A DNA stretch of 8,038 nt from Treponema sp. (GCA_009780545.1 WQZW01000053.1:1-8038), one strand, 5' to 3'; counted from the stretch's first letter, positions 1 through 6,400 are shown. Numbers and translations are program-made. Notes: generated by a model not told the origin, from the letters alone.

Positions 1-13
1 ACGAAGTTTGCGA

Positions 14-34
14 CCGGAAGCCGAATCCTTCCGG
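14..34. repeat. 7-bp hairpin upstream of tRNA promoter
   Basis: The arms CCGGAAG (14-20) and CTTCCGG (28-34) are perfectly complementary around a 7-base loop. It lies just before the tRNA-Ser promoter and could end transcription of a gene to the left of the window. No T-tract follows on either strand, so I do not call it an intrinsic terminator. Confidence 0.45.
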
Positions 35-40
35 TAAGGT

Positions 41-69
41 TTGACATCCGGCCCCAAAAAGAGTATGAT
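41..69 (+). promoter_or_regulatory. Sigma-70 promoter of the tRNA unit
   Basis: A perfect -35 box TTGACA (41-46) is followed by a 17-base spacer and a -10 box TATGAT (64-69), one base off consensus. Transcription would start near 76, about 29 bases before tRNA-Ser, which fits a tRNA precursor with a short 5' leader. It is the strongest promoter match I see in the window. No other promoter is obvious before tRNA-Arg, so this one probably drives both tRNAs. Confidence 0.85.
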
Positions 70-104
70 TAGGAAAAGACGGCTTTGCGAGGGACGTTGG
101 TTAT

Positions 105-192
105 GGAGCGGTGCGTGAGTGGCCGAATCGGGCTCCCTGCTAAGGAGTTGTGCCCCGAAAGGGTACCGGGGGTTCGAATCCCCCCTGCTCCG
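105..192 (+). tRNA. tRNA-Ser (anticodon GCU)
   Basis: This is a complete class II tRNA of 88 nt that decodes AGC/AGU serine codons. The acceptor stem GGAGCGG (105-111) pairs with CTGCTCC (185-191), with one G-U, and the discriminator is G192, as expected for serine. The anticodon stem is 132-136/144-148, with a 7-base loop holding GCT at 139-141. The long variable arm has a 6-bp stem (GTGCCC with GGGTAC, one G-U), typical of serine tRNAs. The T-arm is five G-C pairs around TTCGAAT (173-179). The 3' CCA is not encoded and must be added after transcription. Confidence 0.97.
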
Positions 193-199
193 GAGATGG

Positions 200-263
200 T
201 AACGCATGGGCCGAAAAACGGGGGGGGCAAACCGGATACTCCCCGTTTCAAGCCGATGCGTTA
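200..263 (+). repeat. Long imperfect hairpin between the two tRNAs
   Basis: The outer arms TAACGCAT (200-207) and ATGCGTTA (256-263) are perfectly complementary. Inside them, after one mismatch, GGC (209-211) pairs with GCC (252-254), and AAACGGGG (216-223) pairs with CCCCGTTT (241-248). About 19 base pairs therefore form in a 64-nt element that occupies most of the tRNA-Ser/tRNA-Arg spacer. No T-tract follows, so it is not a standard intrinsic terminator. It may guide processing of the precursor or partly attenuate transcription into tRNA-Arg; its function is unknown. Confidence 0.7.
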
Positions 264-316
264 GCATTGATCGATAAAGCCGGAATGCAGGATCGACGTC
301 CCCATCCCGGAAAACA

Positions 317-390
317 GAGGTTGTAGCTCAGCTGGATAGAGCATCAGATTGCGGATCTGAAGGTCGTACGTTCGAATCGTATCAGCCTCA
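317..390 (+). tRNA. tRNA-Arg (anticodon GCG)
   Basis: This is a complete 74-nt tRNA. The acceptor stem GAGGTTG (317-323) pairs with CAGCCTC (383-389), with one U-G, and the discriminator is A390. The D-stem is GCTC/GAGC (326-329/339-342). The anticodon stem TCAGA/TCTGA (344-348/356-360) encloses a loop with GCG at 351-353. The T-arm is 366-370/378-382 around TTCGAAT. The D-loop has an A after the GG, matching the A20 identity element of bacterial arginine tRNAs. G34 reads CGC/CGU. The usual bacterial CGN-reading tRNA has A34 edited to inosine, so GCG is uncommon. CCA is not encoded. Confidence 0.95.
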
Positions 391-405
391 AAGGTAATTT
401 GTTTC

Positions 406-453
406 GGCCAAGGCAAGCGGCAGGTGATTTACCATGCGGCCTTGGCCTTTTCT
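406..453 (+). terminator. Intrinsic terminator of the tRNA unit
   Basis: GGCCAAGGC (406-414) is perfectly complementary to GCCTTGGCC (439-447), and TTTTCT follows directly (448-453). The 24-base loop folds further: GCA (420-422) with TGC (435-437) and GGT (423-425) with ACC (431-433), giving a branched or interrupted stem. It starts 15 bases after tRNA-Arg, so it most likely ends the tRNA-Ser/tRNA-Arg transcript. Confidence 0.85.
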
Positions 454-554
454 GGCTCGGTAATTATCCGGCTATTGCAATACCTTAGTTGTCGGAATAA
501 GCCGTAGGGTTTTCCTCAGAACCACTGTGTTGCGAGAGTGCGGGTTTCCCAACC
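454..554. other. Gene-free spacer between convergent units
   Basis: About 100 bases lie between the tRNA terminator and the rarA terminator. I see no credible reading frame or RNA gene. Two small inverted repeats are present, GGTT...AACC near 513-528 and GGGTT...AACCC at 542-555, both too weak to name. Confidence 0.5.
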
Positions 555-584
555 CAAAAAAAGCCGGCAATCCTAGATTGCCGG
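555..584 (-). terminator. Intrinsic terminator of rarA
   Basis: On the minus strand a perfect 9-bp stem, CCGGCAATC with GATTGCCGG (564-584 on the + strand), has a 3-base loop and is followed by C and seven T (556-562). This is a textbook Rho-independent terminator for transcription leftward out of rarA, whose stop codon is about 20 bases upstream of it. Confidence 0.9.
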
Positions 585-587
585 GGT

Positions 588-623
588 GGAGAACGGTTCA
601 ACCTACCGGTTGAGCCGTTCTCC
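588..623. repeat. 16-bp palindrome over the rarA stop codon (GGAG type)
   Basis: The arms 588-603 and 608-623 are complementary over 16 positions, 15 Watson-Crick plus one G-T, around a 4-base loop TACC. The ends are GGAGAACGG and CCGTTCTCC. The rarA stop codon (605-603, minus) sits at the loop. Read on the minus strand, it follows the 626-652 palindrome after two bases. Confidence 0.9.
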
Positions 624-2912
624 AGGTCCAATCGACCCATGGTCGATTGGACACTCCAGCAAAACGCTCTTCCACTGCCAGGGAATCGGTCCCAGCCGGC
701 TCCGCTCGTATAGGGCATTCCGGGCCAGGGAGAAATCCTCCGGCGTAAGTTTCCGGGCCATAAAGCTGCCCCAGCGGGACTTCTCCCGGTCGAACCAGGA
801 GGCGATGTCCCGCTCGCCCAGAAGCCGCGGTTCGCTCCGGTCCAACAGCCGCGCCTCGACCCGAAAACCCTTCGCCTCGAAAGCGGCGCGCAGGGTATCC
901 CCGTTCCAGCCGAGGCCCTCGGTTTCCGCAAAGAAGCGTTCCTCGGCGGCGGCCAGCCGTTCGGCAAGTTCCCGCAGGCCCGATTCCCCGGCGATCACCC
1001 GTGAGATTCTTTGGCCGAGAACCGGCGGGGAGCAGAGGATCACGATCCGGCCTTCCGGGGCCAGCAGGGACAGGGCCTTTTCCGCCAGGTCGGCAAAGCT
1101 TTCCTCGGGAAGCCTGGATCCGCCCCCGCCCTTTCCGGCAAAACCCTTCCGCCAAGGTTCCCTGATCAGGATTCGATCGAAGACCGGCGCGGAAAACCGG
1201 CGGCCGGCATCCTCCGGGTTCGGCAGCAGTTCGCCCTCGTCAGACAGCACGGCAAGTTCGGGGAGTTCCGGCCCGTCGAAAACCTCGACGTAGCGGAGCA
1301 GGGCATCCCGGCCGGCATCGCTTTTCAGCAGGGCGGCGGTCAGGCCTTCCGGGCACCGGCGCAGGCTTTCCCAGAGGAGCAGGCCGTCGTCGGCAAGGGG
1401 AATCAGCACTCGGTGATGGCGGGCCGGACTTGCCGCATCGAAAATGGCCGTGCGGTCGGCCAAGAGCAGGGCGCTCCGGCTTCCCTCCATCTGCCGTATC
1501 CTCCGCTCCCGGACCTTGGCATCAGGCGACCAGGTCAGGAATTCCCCTTCCGGCCCCTCGGCCTCGCCCAGGATCGCCGCAGCCTGGAGTTCCCGCTTCC
1601 GGAGCACCTCCTCGCGCACGCCGGCCTCGTAGCCGACGGTCGAGGGCGTGTAGAAAATCCTTCCCTGCAGGGCCGAAGGCAGGTACTGCTGGGCGGTCCA
1701 GTGGTCCCGAAAGGCATGGGGGTAAACGTAGCCTTTGCCATGCCCGAAGCCCTCGGCATCCCGGTTGCCGTCCCGAAGGTGGTTGGGGACCTCGGCATCC
1801 TCCCGGTCCAGCTCCTTCAGGGCATCGAAGAAGGAAAGCGTCGTGTTGGACTTGGGAGCGGTGGCCAGGTACAGGCAGGCCTGGGCCAGGGGGAAGTTGC
1901 CCTCGGGAAAGCCGATGCGGTCGAAGGCTTCGGCGCAGGAGATCACCACCGAAAGGGCGGACGGGTCGGCAAGGCCCACGTCCTCGCTGGCAAGGATGAT
2001 CATCCGCCTGAAGATGAAGGCCGGGTCCTCGCCGGCCCGCACCATTTTGGCCATCCAGTACAGGGCCGCATCCGGATCGCTGCCCCGAAGGCTTTTGATG
2101 AAAGCACTTATCGTGTCGAAATGGTAGTCGCCGTCCCGGTCGTACAGGACGGCGCGCCGTTGTATGCTCTGCTCGGCGGCCTCCATCGAAACGACGATGC
2201 GGCTTCCGGCAGGCGGGGGCCAGGAATCGGGCGTCGTCTCCACGGCAAGTTCCAGGGCGTTCAGCAGGCTCCGGGCATCCCCGGCGGCGATCTCCACCAG
2301 ATGCTCCAGGGCTCCGGGCGCAAACTCCACGCTCCAGTTCCCGTAGCCCCGTTCCCGGTCGGAAAGGGTCCGCATCGCCGTCTCGGTCAGGCCGGAGCGG
2401 TCCAGCACCTTCAGCTGAAAGATCCGGCTCCGGCTTACCAGTGCCTTGTTCACTTCAAAAAAAGGATTTTCCGTGGTTGCCCCGACCAGGATCACCGTGC
2501 CGTTCTCCACCCAGGGCAGCAGCGCATCCTGCTGGGCCCGGTTCCAGCGGTGAACCTCGTCCACGAAGAGGATCGTCCGCTTGGAGTACAGCCTGAAGCG
2601 GTCGCCGGAGCGGTCTATGGCCTCGCGGATGTCCTTGACCCCGGCAAGCACGGCATTGAGGCTTTCGAAGGCGGCAAGGGTGGTGTTGGCGATTACCCGG
2701 GCAAGGCTGGTCTTGCCGGTTCCGGGCGGCCCGTAAAAAATCAGCGAGGAAAGCCGGTCGGCCTGAATCGCCCGCCTGAGGAGCCGACCGGGACCGACGA
2801 TGTGGTCCTGCCCGATTATGTCCTCGATGGAGCGGGGACGCATCCTGTCGGCCAGCGGCCCGGGGGCCGAGCCCAGCGTGCCGTCGTCCTTCCCCGAAAA
2901 CAGATCGTCCAT
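603..2912 (-). CDS. rarA: RarA/MgsA-type AAA+ ATPase with long C-terminal extension
   Basis: This is a replication-associated recombination protein of the RarA (MgsA/WRNIP1) family, a cytoplasmic clamp-loader-like AAA+ ATPase that acts at stalled replication forks. Numbered from ATG 2912 (769 aa), it has Walker [10 protein letters not shown] (61-69), Walker B ILFVDE followed by [13 protein letters not shown] (from 114), sensor 1 VGATTENP (143-150) and SRSRIF with a likely arginine finger (160-165). The family's C-terminal oligomerisation region covers about 267-422, including [10 protein letters not shown] and GYVYPHAF. Ordinary RarA ends near there, at roughly 430-450 aa. About 340 further residues follow, with a possible degenerate methyltransferase fold ([17 protein letters not shown] near 501, [10 protein letters not shown] near 578, [11 protein letters not shown] near 617); that domain call is inference. 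RarA fused to an extra domain is known in some bacteria, for example cyanobacteria. An in-frame GTG at 2966 would add 18 residues encoded by a G/C-run palindrome; I prefer 2912, where the family's sequence begins (MDDLF...PLADRMRP). The last codons come from palindromic DNA. Confidence 0.93.
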   Translation of the reverse strand: MDDLFSGKDDGTLGSAPGPLADRMRPRSIEDIIGQDHIVGPGRLLRRAIQADRLSSLIFYGPPGTGKTSLARVIANTTLAAFESLNAVLAGVKDIREAIDRSGDRFRLYSKRTILFVDEVHRWNRAQQDALLPWVENGTVILVGATTENPFFEVNKALVSRSRIFQLKVLDRSGLTETAMRTLSDRERGYGNWSVEFAPGALEHLVEIAAGDARSLLNALELAVETTPDSWPPPAGSRIVVSMEAAEQSIQRRAVLYDRDGDYHFDTISAFIKSLRGSDPDAALYWMAKMVRAGEDPAFIFRRMIILASEDVGLADPSALSVVISCAEAFDRIGFPEGNFPLAQACLYLATAPKSNTTLSFFDALKELDREDAEVPNHLRDGNRDAEGFGHGKGYVYPHAFRDHWTAQQYLPSALQGRIFYTPSTVGYEAGVREEVLRKRELQAAAILGEAEGPEGEFLTWSPDAKVRERRIRQMEGSRSALLLADRTAIFDAASPARHHRVLIPLADDGLLLWESLRRCPEGLTAALLKSDAGRDALLRYVEVFDGPELPELAVLSDEGELLPNPEDAGRRFSAPVFDRILIREPWRKGFAGKGGGGSRLPEESFADLAEKALSLLAPEGRIVILCSPPVLGQRISRVIAGESGLRELAERLAAAEERFFAETEGLGWNGDTLRAAFEAKGFRVEARLLDRSEPRLLGERDIASWFDREKSRWGSFMARKLTPEDFSLARNALYERSRLGPIPWQWKSVLLECPIDHGSIGPGERLNR
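626..652. repeat. Perfect 12-bp palindrome inside the rarA 3' end (GTCCAA type)
   Basis: GTCCAATCGACC (626-637) and GGTCGATTGGAC (641-652) are exact reverse complements around a 3-base loop. It lies within the rarA reading frame and encodes CPIDHGSIG near the C-terminus. Its outer six bases match those of the palindrome at 6372-6398. Confidence 0.95.
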
Positions 2913-2944
2913 ATCAGGCGGTTTCACCCATAGAAAACCAATGC

Positions 2945-2961
2945 GGGGGGCCAAGCCCCCC
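2945..2961. repeat. 7-bp G/C-run palindrome before rarA
   Basis: GGGGGGC (2945-2951) and GCCCCCC (2955-2961) are perfectly complementary around a 3-base loop. It lies between the GTG at 2966 and the preferred rarA start at 2912. This argues that the stretch is leader rather than coding, and its mRNA form could affect translation of rarA. Confidence 0.75.
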
Positions 2962-3023
2962 TTCACTCCATCCCCGCTACCGCGGGTATTCCGTTACCCC
3001 CCGAGCGGGGCACCAGGTAATAG

Positions 3024-3038
3024 CACGGCGAAGCCGTG
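3024..3038. repeat. 6-bp hairpin with 3-base loop
   Basis: CACGGC (3024-3029) and GCCGTG (3033-3038) are perfectly complementary around GAA. The outer G3023-T3039 can extend it as a wobble pair. Confidence 0.65.
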
Positions 3039-3051
3039 TGCAAGGGCCAAA

Positions 3052-3069
3052 TGTAGCACGGTGTAGCAC
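3052..3069. repeat. Tandem 8-base direct repeat
   Basis: TGTAGCAC occurs at 3052-3059 and again at 3062-3069, with GG between them. A related TAGCACGG lies at 3021-3028. These could be a small binding site or remnants of slipped replication; no function is evident. Confidence 0.6.
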
Positions 3070-3135
3070 AGGTAAACTCTACCGTATGCAAGCAAAGGCG
3101 TGAAGGCTTTAGCCTGAACAGCGTGCGCTGCCCCG

Positions 3136-3165
3136 CAACGCCCCGCCTTCAATGGCAAGGCGTTG
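3136..3165. repeat. 7-bp inverted repeat downstream of the lipoprotein gene
   Basis: CAACGCC (3136-3142) and GGCGTTG (3159-3165) are perfectly complementary around a 16-base loop. A competing inner fold pairs CGCCTT with AAGGCG. It lies 39-68 bases beyond the lipoprotein stop codon and could protect the mRNA 3' end, but it lacks the T-run of an intrinsic terminator. Confidence 0.55.
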
Positions 3166-3203
3166 TCCGGCATGCCAAAACCGCCCCCTTCGGCTACCGG
3201 CGT

Positions 3204-4313
3204 CTAGTCCTCGGCATTCCACTGCAGGACCCCGTCCCTTGTTCTGAAGGACCAGAGGCCGGAGTTCAGCGTCGAGGCGTACAGGGTACGTTCCGAGTCC
3301 ACCGCAACCGGTGCCTGGAAAAGGTGGCTGACCGGAAGCCGGCCGAGACTCGTCCGGTACTGGGCGTTCTGCCCCTGGACGCTGGCAAGCTGTTCGGCAT
3401 CGTTGCGGTCCCGGTCCGGGTCGAGCTTCCCGTCCGCGGTCAGGGGGAATTCGACGTAGCCGTTGTTCAGGGTGGTTACGGAGGAACTTGACTGAACGCC
3501 GACAAGAAGCATTTTTCCTTCCTTTCCGGCAACATTTCCTTCCCACACGGCCAGTGCCCCGGTTGCCAGCCTTTTATTGGTATCCATGATACTGCCGTCC
3601 GACTTGGTTATCTGACTGGCCCCGCCGGAATCCACACGGTACAGAATGCCGTCGCGGCTGACGGCGACCACCTCTCCCCCAAGGTCGATCACCCCCATAA
3701 AGACAGCACCGTCGGAGGTTACCGAGTTACCGGAACTATCACGGACATGCCCGCTTCTGGTTACCAGGAATCCCCCGGCAGCCCCGGAAAGCAGTCCGAC
3801 ATCCCCGGCCAGTTCCGTAGGCGAACCGGAACCGCTTATCTTCCGGATGGAATAGCTGTCCCCGTCTCCAATGCCGACATACAGGTCCGCCCCGTCGGCA
3901 AAGATATTCTGCACGGTTGCCGGAAGGCCCACCTCCGACCAGTTCCCCCCTCCCTTGGCTATCCGCCAGAGACCGGTTTTGGCACCGGTGCCGGAAAGCG
4001 AAAGGGCGTACAGAAAGTCGTCGGTGGCGGCAAGGTCCACCAGCCTTCTCGGAGGTTGGGGAATGCCCGGGTCGCCCCATCTGCCGTCGGCATGGGCGAA
4101 GAGCTTGCCGGATGCCACGTACAAAGTGCCGTCGAAAAGGGCTATCTGGCTCGGGCTTCCCGGAACGCGGGGAACGGCGGGACGTTTTTCGGTGGATATG
4201 TCGTAGAAGATGGAGTGCAGCCCGCAAGAACCGAGAACAAGGGCCGCCGTCAGCAACAGGAAGCCCCCGGCAATCGGCAGGCCCGCTTTTCCGCATAAAC
4301 TTTTCCTTTTCAT
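3204..4313 (-). CDS. Beta-propeller-like lipoprotein
   Basis: This is a predicted exported lipoprotein of 369 aa from ATG 4313. The N-terminus MKRKSLCGKAG, a hydrophobic stretch (about 12-27) and the lipobox LGSC with Cys30 predict signal peptidase II processing and lipid anchoring. The mature part has repeated short blocks with the pattern (hydrophobic)-D/G-x-LY-V, such as FDGTLYVASG, DDFLYALSL, GADLYVGIG, DGILYRV and RTLYASTL, each followed by Gly/Ser-rich turns and a Trp or basic strand. This is how WD/kelch/PQQ-like propellers look, but no exact family is recognised. The start has a good ribosome site (AAGGTAAGGA just upstream); an upstream in-frame start at 4358 lies inside the preceding gene and would spoil the signal peptide. 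It starts 22 bases after the barrel gene, so the two are probably cotranscribed. Substrate or partner is unknown. Confidence 0.85.
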   Translation of the reverse strand: MKRKSLCGKAGLPIAGGFLLLTAALVLGSCGLHSIFYDISTEKRPAVPRVPGSPSQIALFDGTLYVASGKLFAHADGRWGDPGIPQPPRRLVDLAATDDFLYALSLSGTGAKTGLWRIAKGGGNWSEVGLPATVQNIFADGADLYVGIGDGDSYSIRKISGSGSPTELAGDVGLLSGAAGGFLVTRSGHVRDSSGNSVTSDGAVFMGVIDLGGEVVAVSRDGILYRVDSGGASQITKSDGSIMDTNKRLATGALAVWEGNVAGKEGKMLLVGVQSSSSVTTLNNGYVEFPLTADGKLDPDRDRNDAEQLASVQGQNAQYRTSLGRLPVSHLFQAPVAVDSERTLYASTLNSGLWSFRTRDGVLQWNAED

Positions 4314-4335
4314 CTTCCTTACCTTATAATAATGG

Positions 4336-4965
4336 CTAGAAATGATACCTGGCAGCAAGGGTCAGGCCGAGGAAGTTGCCGTCCGCGTCCATATCCGGGC
4401 GGCGGCGGCCATCGACCACGGGCCTCTGCGGATACCAGGTCCAGTCGGTATTCAGGCCGAAAGACCATTCCGGGTTGAAGCGGAAGAACGCCGATGCCTG
4501 GCCCCTAAGGTAAATGCCCAGGTAGCCGTTGCCGATGTAGCTCTGGGGGGCCATCCCGAAAGCCAGGGCAACCGGGAACTCGAAACGGCCGAAGAAGAAC
4601 TGCCAACCGCCCCGTATGCCGAAGTTCCAGATAAAAAGGTTGTTCTTGGCCAGCGTCCCGTTGAACGAACCGCCGATCTCGCCGCCGAGGAACAGATGCC
4701 GGCCGAGATGGTAGTTGTAGGAGATGGAACCCGCGCCGCCCACCGGATTGATATTGTGGGCCCTTACCGAGCCGCCGGAATAGACGAAAACCGTGGGGAA
4801 GATAAGGCCCAGGGAGATGACGATGGTCTGATCGCCGGGCGAATACAGGTCGAAGTTGTAGTCGTCCCATTCCCCTTCATCCCATTCCTGGGCCGACAGG
4901 GTCGGGACCGCGACGAGAAGCCGGCACAAGACCAGCAACAATCCTAAGGCACACCGTTTCCGCAT
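4336..4965 (-). CDS. Outer-membrane beta-barrel protein
   Basis: This 209-aa protein has an N-terminal signal peptide (MRKRCALGLLLVLCRLL...) with a likely signal peptidase I site after TLSA (about residue 25). The mature protein begins with an acidic, Trp/Tyr-rich segment (EWDEGEWDDYNFD). It then alternates polar and hydrophobic/aromatic residues in about eight strands separated by short Gly/Asn turns and ends in RYHF. A C-terminal Phe with alternating aromatics is the classic recognition signal of the BAM assembly machinery, so it is likely inserted in the outer membrane. Length and pattern fit small OmpW/OmpA-like 8-strand barrels; spirochaetes have such proteins, but I cannot assign an ortholog. 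ATG 4965 is chosen over TTG 4968 because GAGGAG lies 5 bases upstream. It sits between the Band-7-like gene (72-base gap) and the lipoprotein gene (22-base gap). Confidence 0.87.
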   Translation of the reverse strand: MRKRCALGLLLVLCRLLVAVPTLSAQEWDEGEWDDYNFDLYSPGDQTIVISLGLIFPTVFVYSGGSVRAHNINPVGGAGSISYNYHLGRHLFLGGEIGGSFNGTLAKNNLFIWNFGIRGGWQFFFGRFEFPVALAFGMAPQSYIGNGYLGIYLRGQASAFFRFNPEWSFGLNTDWTWYPQRPVVDGRRRPDMDADGNFLGLTLAARYHF

Positions 4966-5037
4966 CAACGCTCCTCAGCCGGGACCCGTCGGCCGGCTAC
5001 AAGTTCCATCCCCAACACAACCGGGGACAACGATAGG

Positions 5038-5841
5038 TTACCGATCCCTACTGTTTTCGATAGAAAGGAATTCCAGCAATAGCGGAAACTTCGTCAGTAA
5101 CTCACCGTAAAGCTCAAGCTCCTCCAGCCGCATAAAAGTCTGCAGCCGGCCCTGCGCCAGGTCGGTCATCCCGCCGGAAACAAAGTCCTTCTGCAGGGAA
5201 ACGAACTCCCCGTACAACGCCCTCGCCTGCCGGTACAGGGCCATATCCGGAAACCTTGCCGAGCCGATACGCAGGGAAAAGTCCTCGATTTGGGGAAAAC
5301 GCCGCCCGATCTCGGCGAGCAGGGCGGAATCGCCTCCCTCGTCGCCCGATTCCGTCCACCCGACCGTCCGTTCCCCGTTTTCCTGCATCCATCCGGTCAC
5401 GAAAAGCCCGATTTCCTCGGCCAGGTTCTCCATCCAAGCCCGAAGTTCCTGCTGATTCGCCAGATTGTCCCGCTCGACCAGGGGAATAAGGGCGTCCCGG
5501 CGGAGGCGGAACCGGACCGTGGCGTCGATCTCCCAGGAAAAATCCTCCTGAAGGCCCAGAAAGGTCGCATACGTCGCCCCGGAAGGCAAAACACCGGCCG
5601 AGCGGAACCGATGGCCGAGATCCTGCAGCCTGAAAACGTAAACCTCGGCATTGGTCGGGATCAACCGGTACCATACCCACCGGAACTCCCCCGGCACGAT
5701 AAGCTCCGGGTCCGTGCCGTGGGACCGGGACCTGAGGACGCCGTACGCATCCGGGGGAACGCCCCTTTGGGCCCAACCGAAGAACAGGCCCGCGCCCGCA
5801 AGCGCGATGAGTACGAAAACTACCGCCAGGAACTTTTTCAT
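5038..5841 (-). CDS. Membrane-anchored Band-7/SPFH-like protein
   Basis: This 267-aa protein has one N-terminal membrane segment (about 4-23, FLAVVFVLIALAGAGLFFGW) after a MKK start and no clear cleavage site, so it is probably an anchor with the rest outside the cytoplasmic membrane. Residues about 28-150 resemble the start of SPFH/Band-7 (stomatin/prohibitin-like) proteins: GVPPDAYGVL, then a PG (50-51), RLIPTN, and a strand-rich segment with FSWEIDATVRFRL. The rest (about 130-260) is charged and helical and may form coiled-coil contacts. The family match is by pattern only and remote. It is probably the first gene of a three-gene envelope operon with the barrel and lipoprotein, suggesting a role in envelope organisation. 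No Shine-Dalgarno motif precedes ATG 5841; instead a -10-like box lies six bases before it, so the mRNA may be leaderless. Confidence 0.75.
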   Translation of the reverse strand: MKKFLAVVFVLIALAGAGLFFGWAQRGVPPDAYGVLRSRSHGTDPELIVPGEFRWVWYRLIPTNAEVYVFRLQDLGHRFRSAGVLPSGATYATFLGLQEDFSWEIDATVRFRLRRDALIPLVERDNLANQQELRAWMENLAEEIGLFVTGWMQENGERTVGWTESGDEGGDSALLAEIGRRFPQIEDFSLRIGSARFPDMALYRQARALYGEFVSLQKDFVSGGMTDLAQGRLQTFMRLEELELYGELLTKFPLLLEFLSIENSRDR

Positions 5842-5847
5842 ATCGTT

Positions 5848-5876
5848 ATTTTATGGTAACCTAAAACGATAAGCAA
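5848..5876 (-). promoter_or_regulatory. Candidate promoter of the envelope operon
   Basis: On the minus strand TTGCTT (5876-5871) is followed by a 17-base spacer and TAAAAT (5853-5848, five of six to the -10 consensus). The usual start distance puts +1 at or next to the A of ATG 5841. An alternative overlapping pair, TTGCCT/TACCAT with the same spacing, starts about five bases upstream. The -35 match is poor, so the call rests mainly on the -10 box, the spacing and the AT-rich local sequence in an otherwise GC-rich window. Confidence 0.45.
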
Positions 5877-5904
5877 GGCAATACGCCTGCGGAATACGGC
5901 GGAC

Positions 5905-5910
5905 GGAGGA
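5905..5910 (+). promoter_or_regulatory. Ribosome binding site that fixes a GTG start
   Basis: GGAGGA lies 7 bases before the GTG at 5918. This near-perfect Shine-Dalgarno sequence and spacing justify the non-ATG start of the small membrane protein. Confidence 0.8.
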
Positions 5911-5917
5911 ACGGAAA

Positions 5918-6325
5918 GTGGGCGATTCGGTAGTCGAGGCGGAACCGGGAACCGGCGGGGCGAAAAACCTCCCGAAAGCCGGGGCCCCTTCCAAACCCCG
6001 ACATTTCTCGCTGCCCGCATTCCTCAGGACCTGGGTCGTCTACGCCCTCCTCCTGGCCGCCCTCTTCCTCGGGACCTACTTTGCCGGCAGCGGTTCCGGC
6101 TTCCCCGACCGCATCCTCCTGCTCCTCCTCCGTCTGACCGGCTACTCCGGCCTGCTCCTGGTCGCCCTTTCGGCCCTGACCCTGGCCTTCGCCGTCCGCA
6201 AGCTCGTTTCCCGCCCCGGCATCCATGGCGCCCTCGCCGTCCTCCTGTACTTCGCCCTCATCATCGCGGGCGCCCTCCTGGCCATGCTCGGCCCCCTGAT
6301 CTCCGCCGTCATCGAGGTTCCGTAA
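5918..6325 (+). CDS. Small three-helix integral membrane protein
   Basis: This 135-aa protein of unknown function starts at GTG. The N-terminal ~33 residues are soluble, rich in Gly, Pro, Ala and Lys. Hydrophobic segments follow at about 38-57 (WVVYALLLAALFLGTYF), 75-95 (YSGLLLVALSALTLAFAV) and 104-125 (GALAVLLYFALIIAGALLAM). A Leu-rich stretch at 65-73 may be a short re-entrant or amphipathic helix. Positive residues RK (94-95) after the second helix suggest that loop is cytoplasmic. It runs divergently from the Band-7-like gene across 76 bases, so the two may share a control region. No catalytic motif is visible. A composite palindromic element starts 47 bases after its stop codon. Confidence 0.8.
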   Translation: MGDSVVEAEPGTGGAKNLPKAGAPSKPRHFSLPAFLRTWVVYALLLAALFLGTYFAGSGSGFPDRILLLLLRLTGYSGLLLVALSALTLAFAVRKLVSRPGIHGALAVLLYFALIIAGALLAMLGPLISAVIEVP

Positions 6326-6371
6326 GCAAATGCCGGCCGGCCAAAGAAATGAAGACCGGTGCGGGGGGCCT

Positions 6372-6398
6372 GTCCAACCTGCCTTCGGCAGATTGGAC
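6372..6398. repeat. GTCCAA-type palindrome
   Basis: The arms 6372-6383 and 6387-6398 pair at 11 of 12 positions (mismatch C6378/A6392) around a 3-base loop TTC. The outer GTCCAA and TTGGAC match those of 626-652. Confidence 0.9.
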
Positions 6399-6400
6399 TC

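Larger units (their letters stand above)
2913..3203. other. Palindrome-rich gene-free region
   Basis: These 291 bases between rarA and the lipoprotein gene contain no convincing gene. They hold a series of short hairpins (2945-2961, 2973-2986, 2999-3010, 3024-3038, 3104-3115, 3119-3130, 3136-3165) and short direct repeats containing TAGCAC (3021, 3054, 3064). The region must carry whatever promotes rarA if rarA is not read through from the envelope operon. I see no promoter here close enough to consensus to name, and no T-tailed terminator for the lipoprotein gene. Confidence 0.6.

Noticed and set aside
69..251. 60-codon minus-strand frame over tRNA-Ser
   Set aside because: It covers a complete tRNA gene on the other strand; tRNA-overlapping frames of this kind are common annotation errors.
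1011..2933. 640-codon open frame on the + strand opposite rarA
   Set aside because: It is antisense to a well-supported AAA+ ATPase gene and has no recognisable motif. Its Gly/Pro/Arg-rich product is what GC-rich DNA gives in a shadow frame.
3166..3203. Terminator of the lipoprotein gene
   Set aside because: Downstream of the stop on the minus strand there is only a 3-bp stem before TTTT and an 8-base palindrome (GGCATGCC); too weak to call.
4966..5037. Separate promoter for the barrel gene
   Set aside because: No pair of boxes with suitable spacing was found in the 72-base gap; small inverted repeats (AGCCGG/CCGGCT) are present but not diagnostic.
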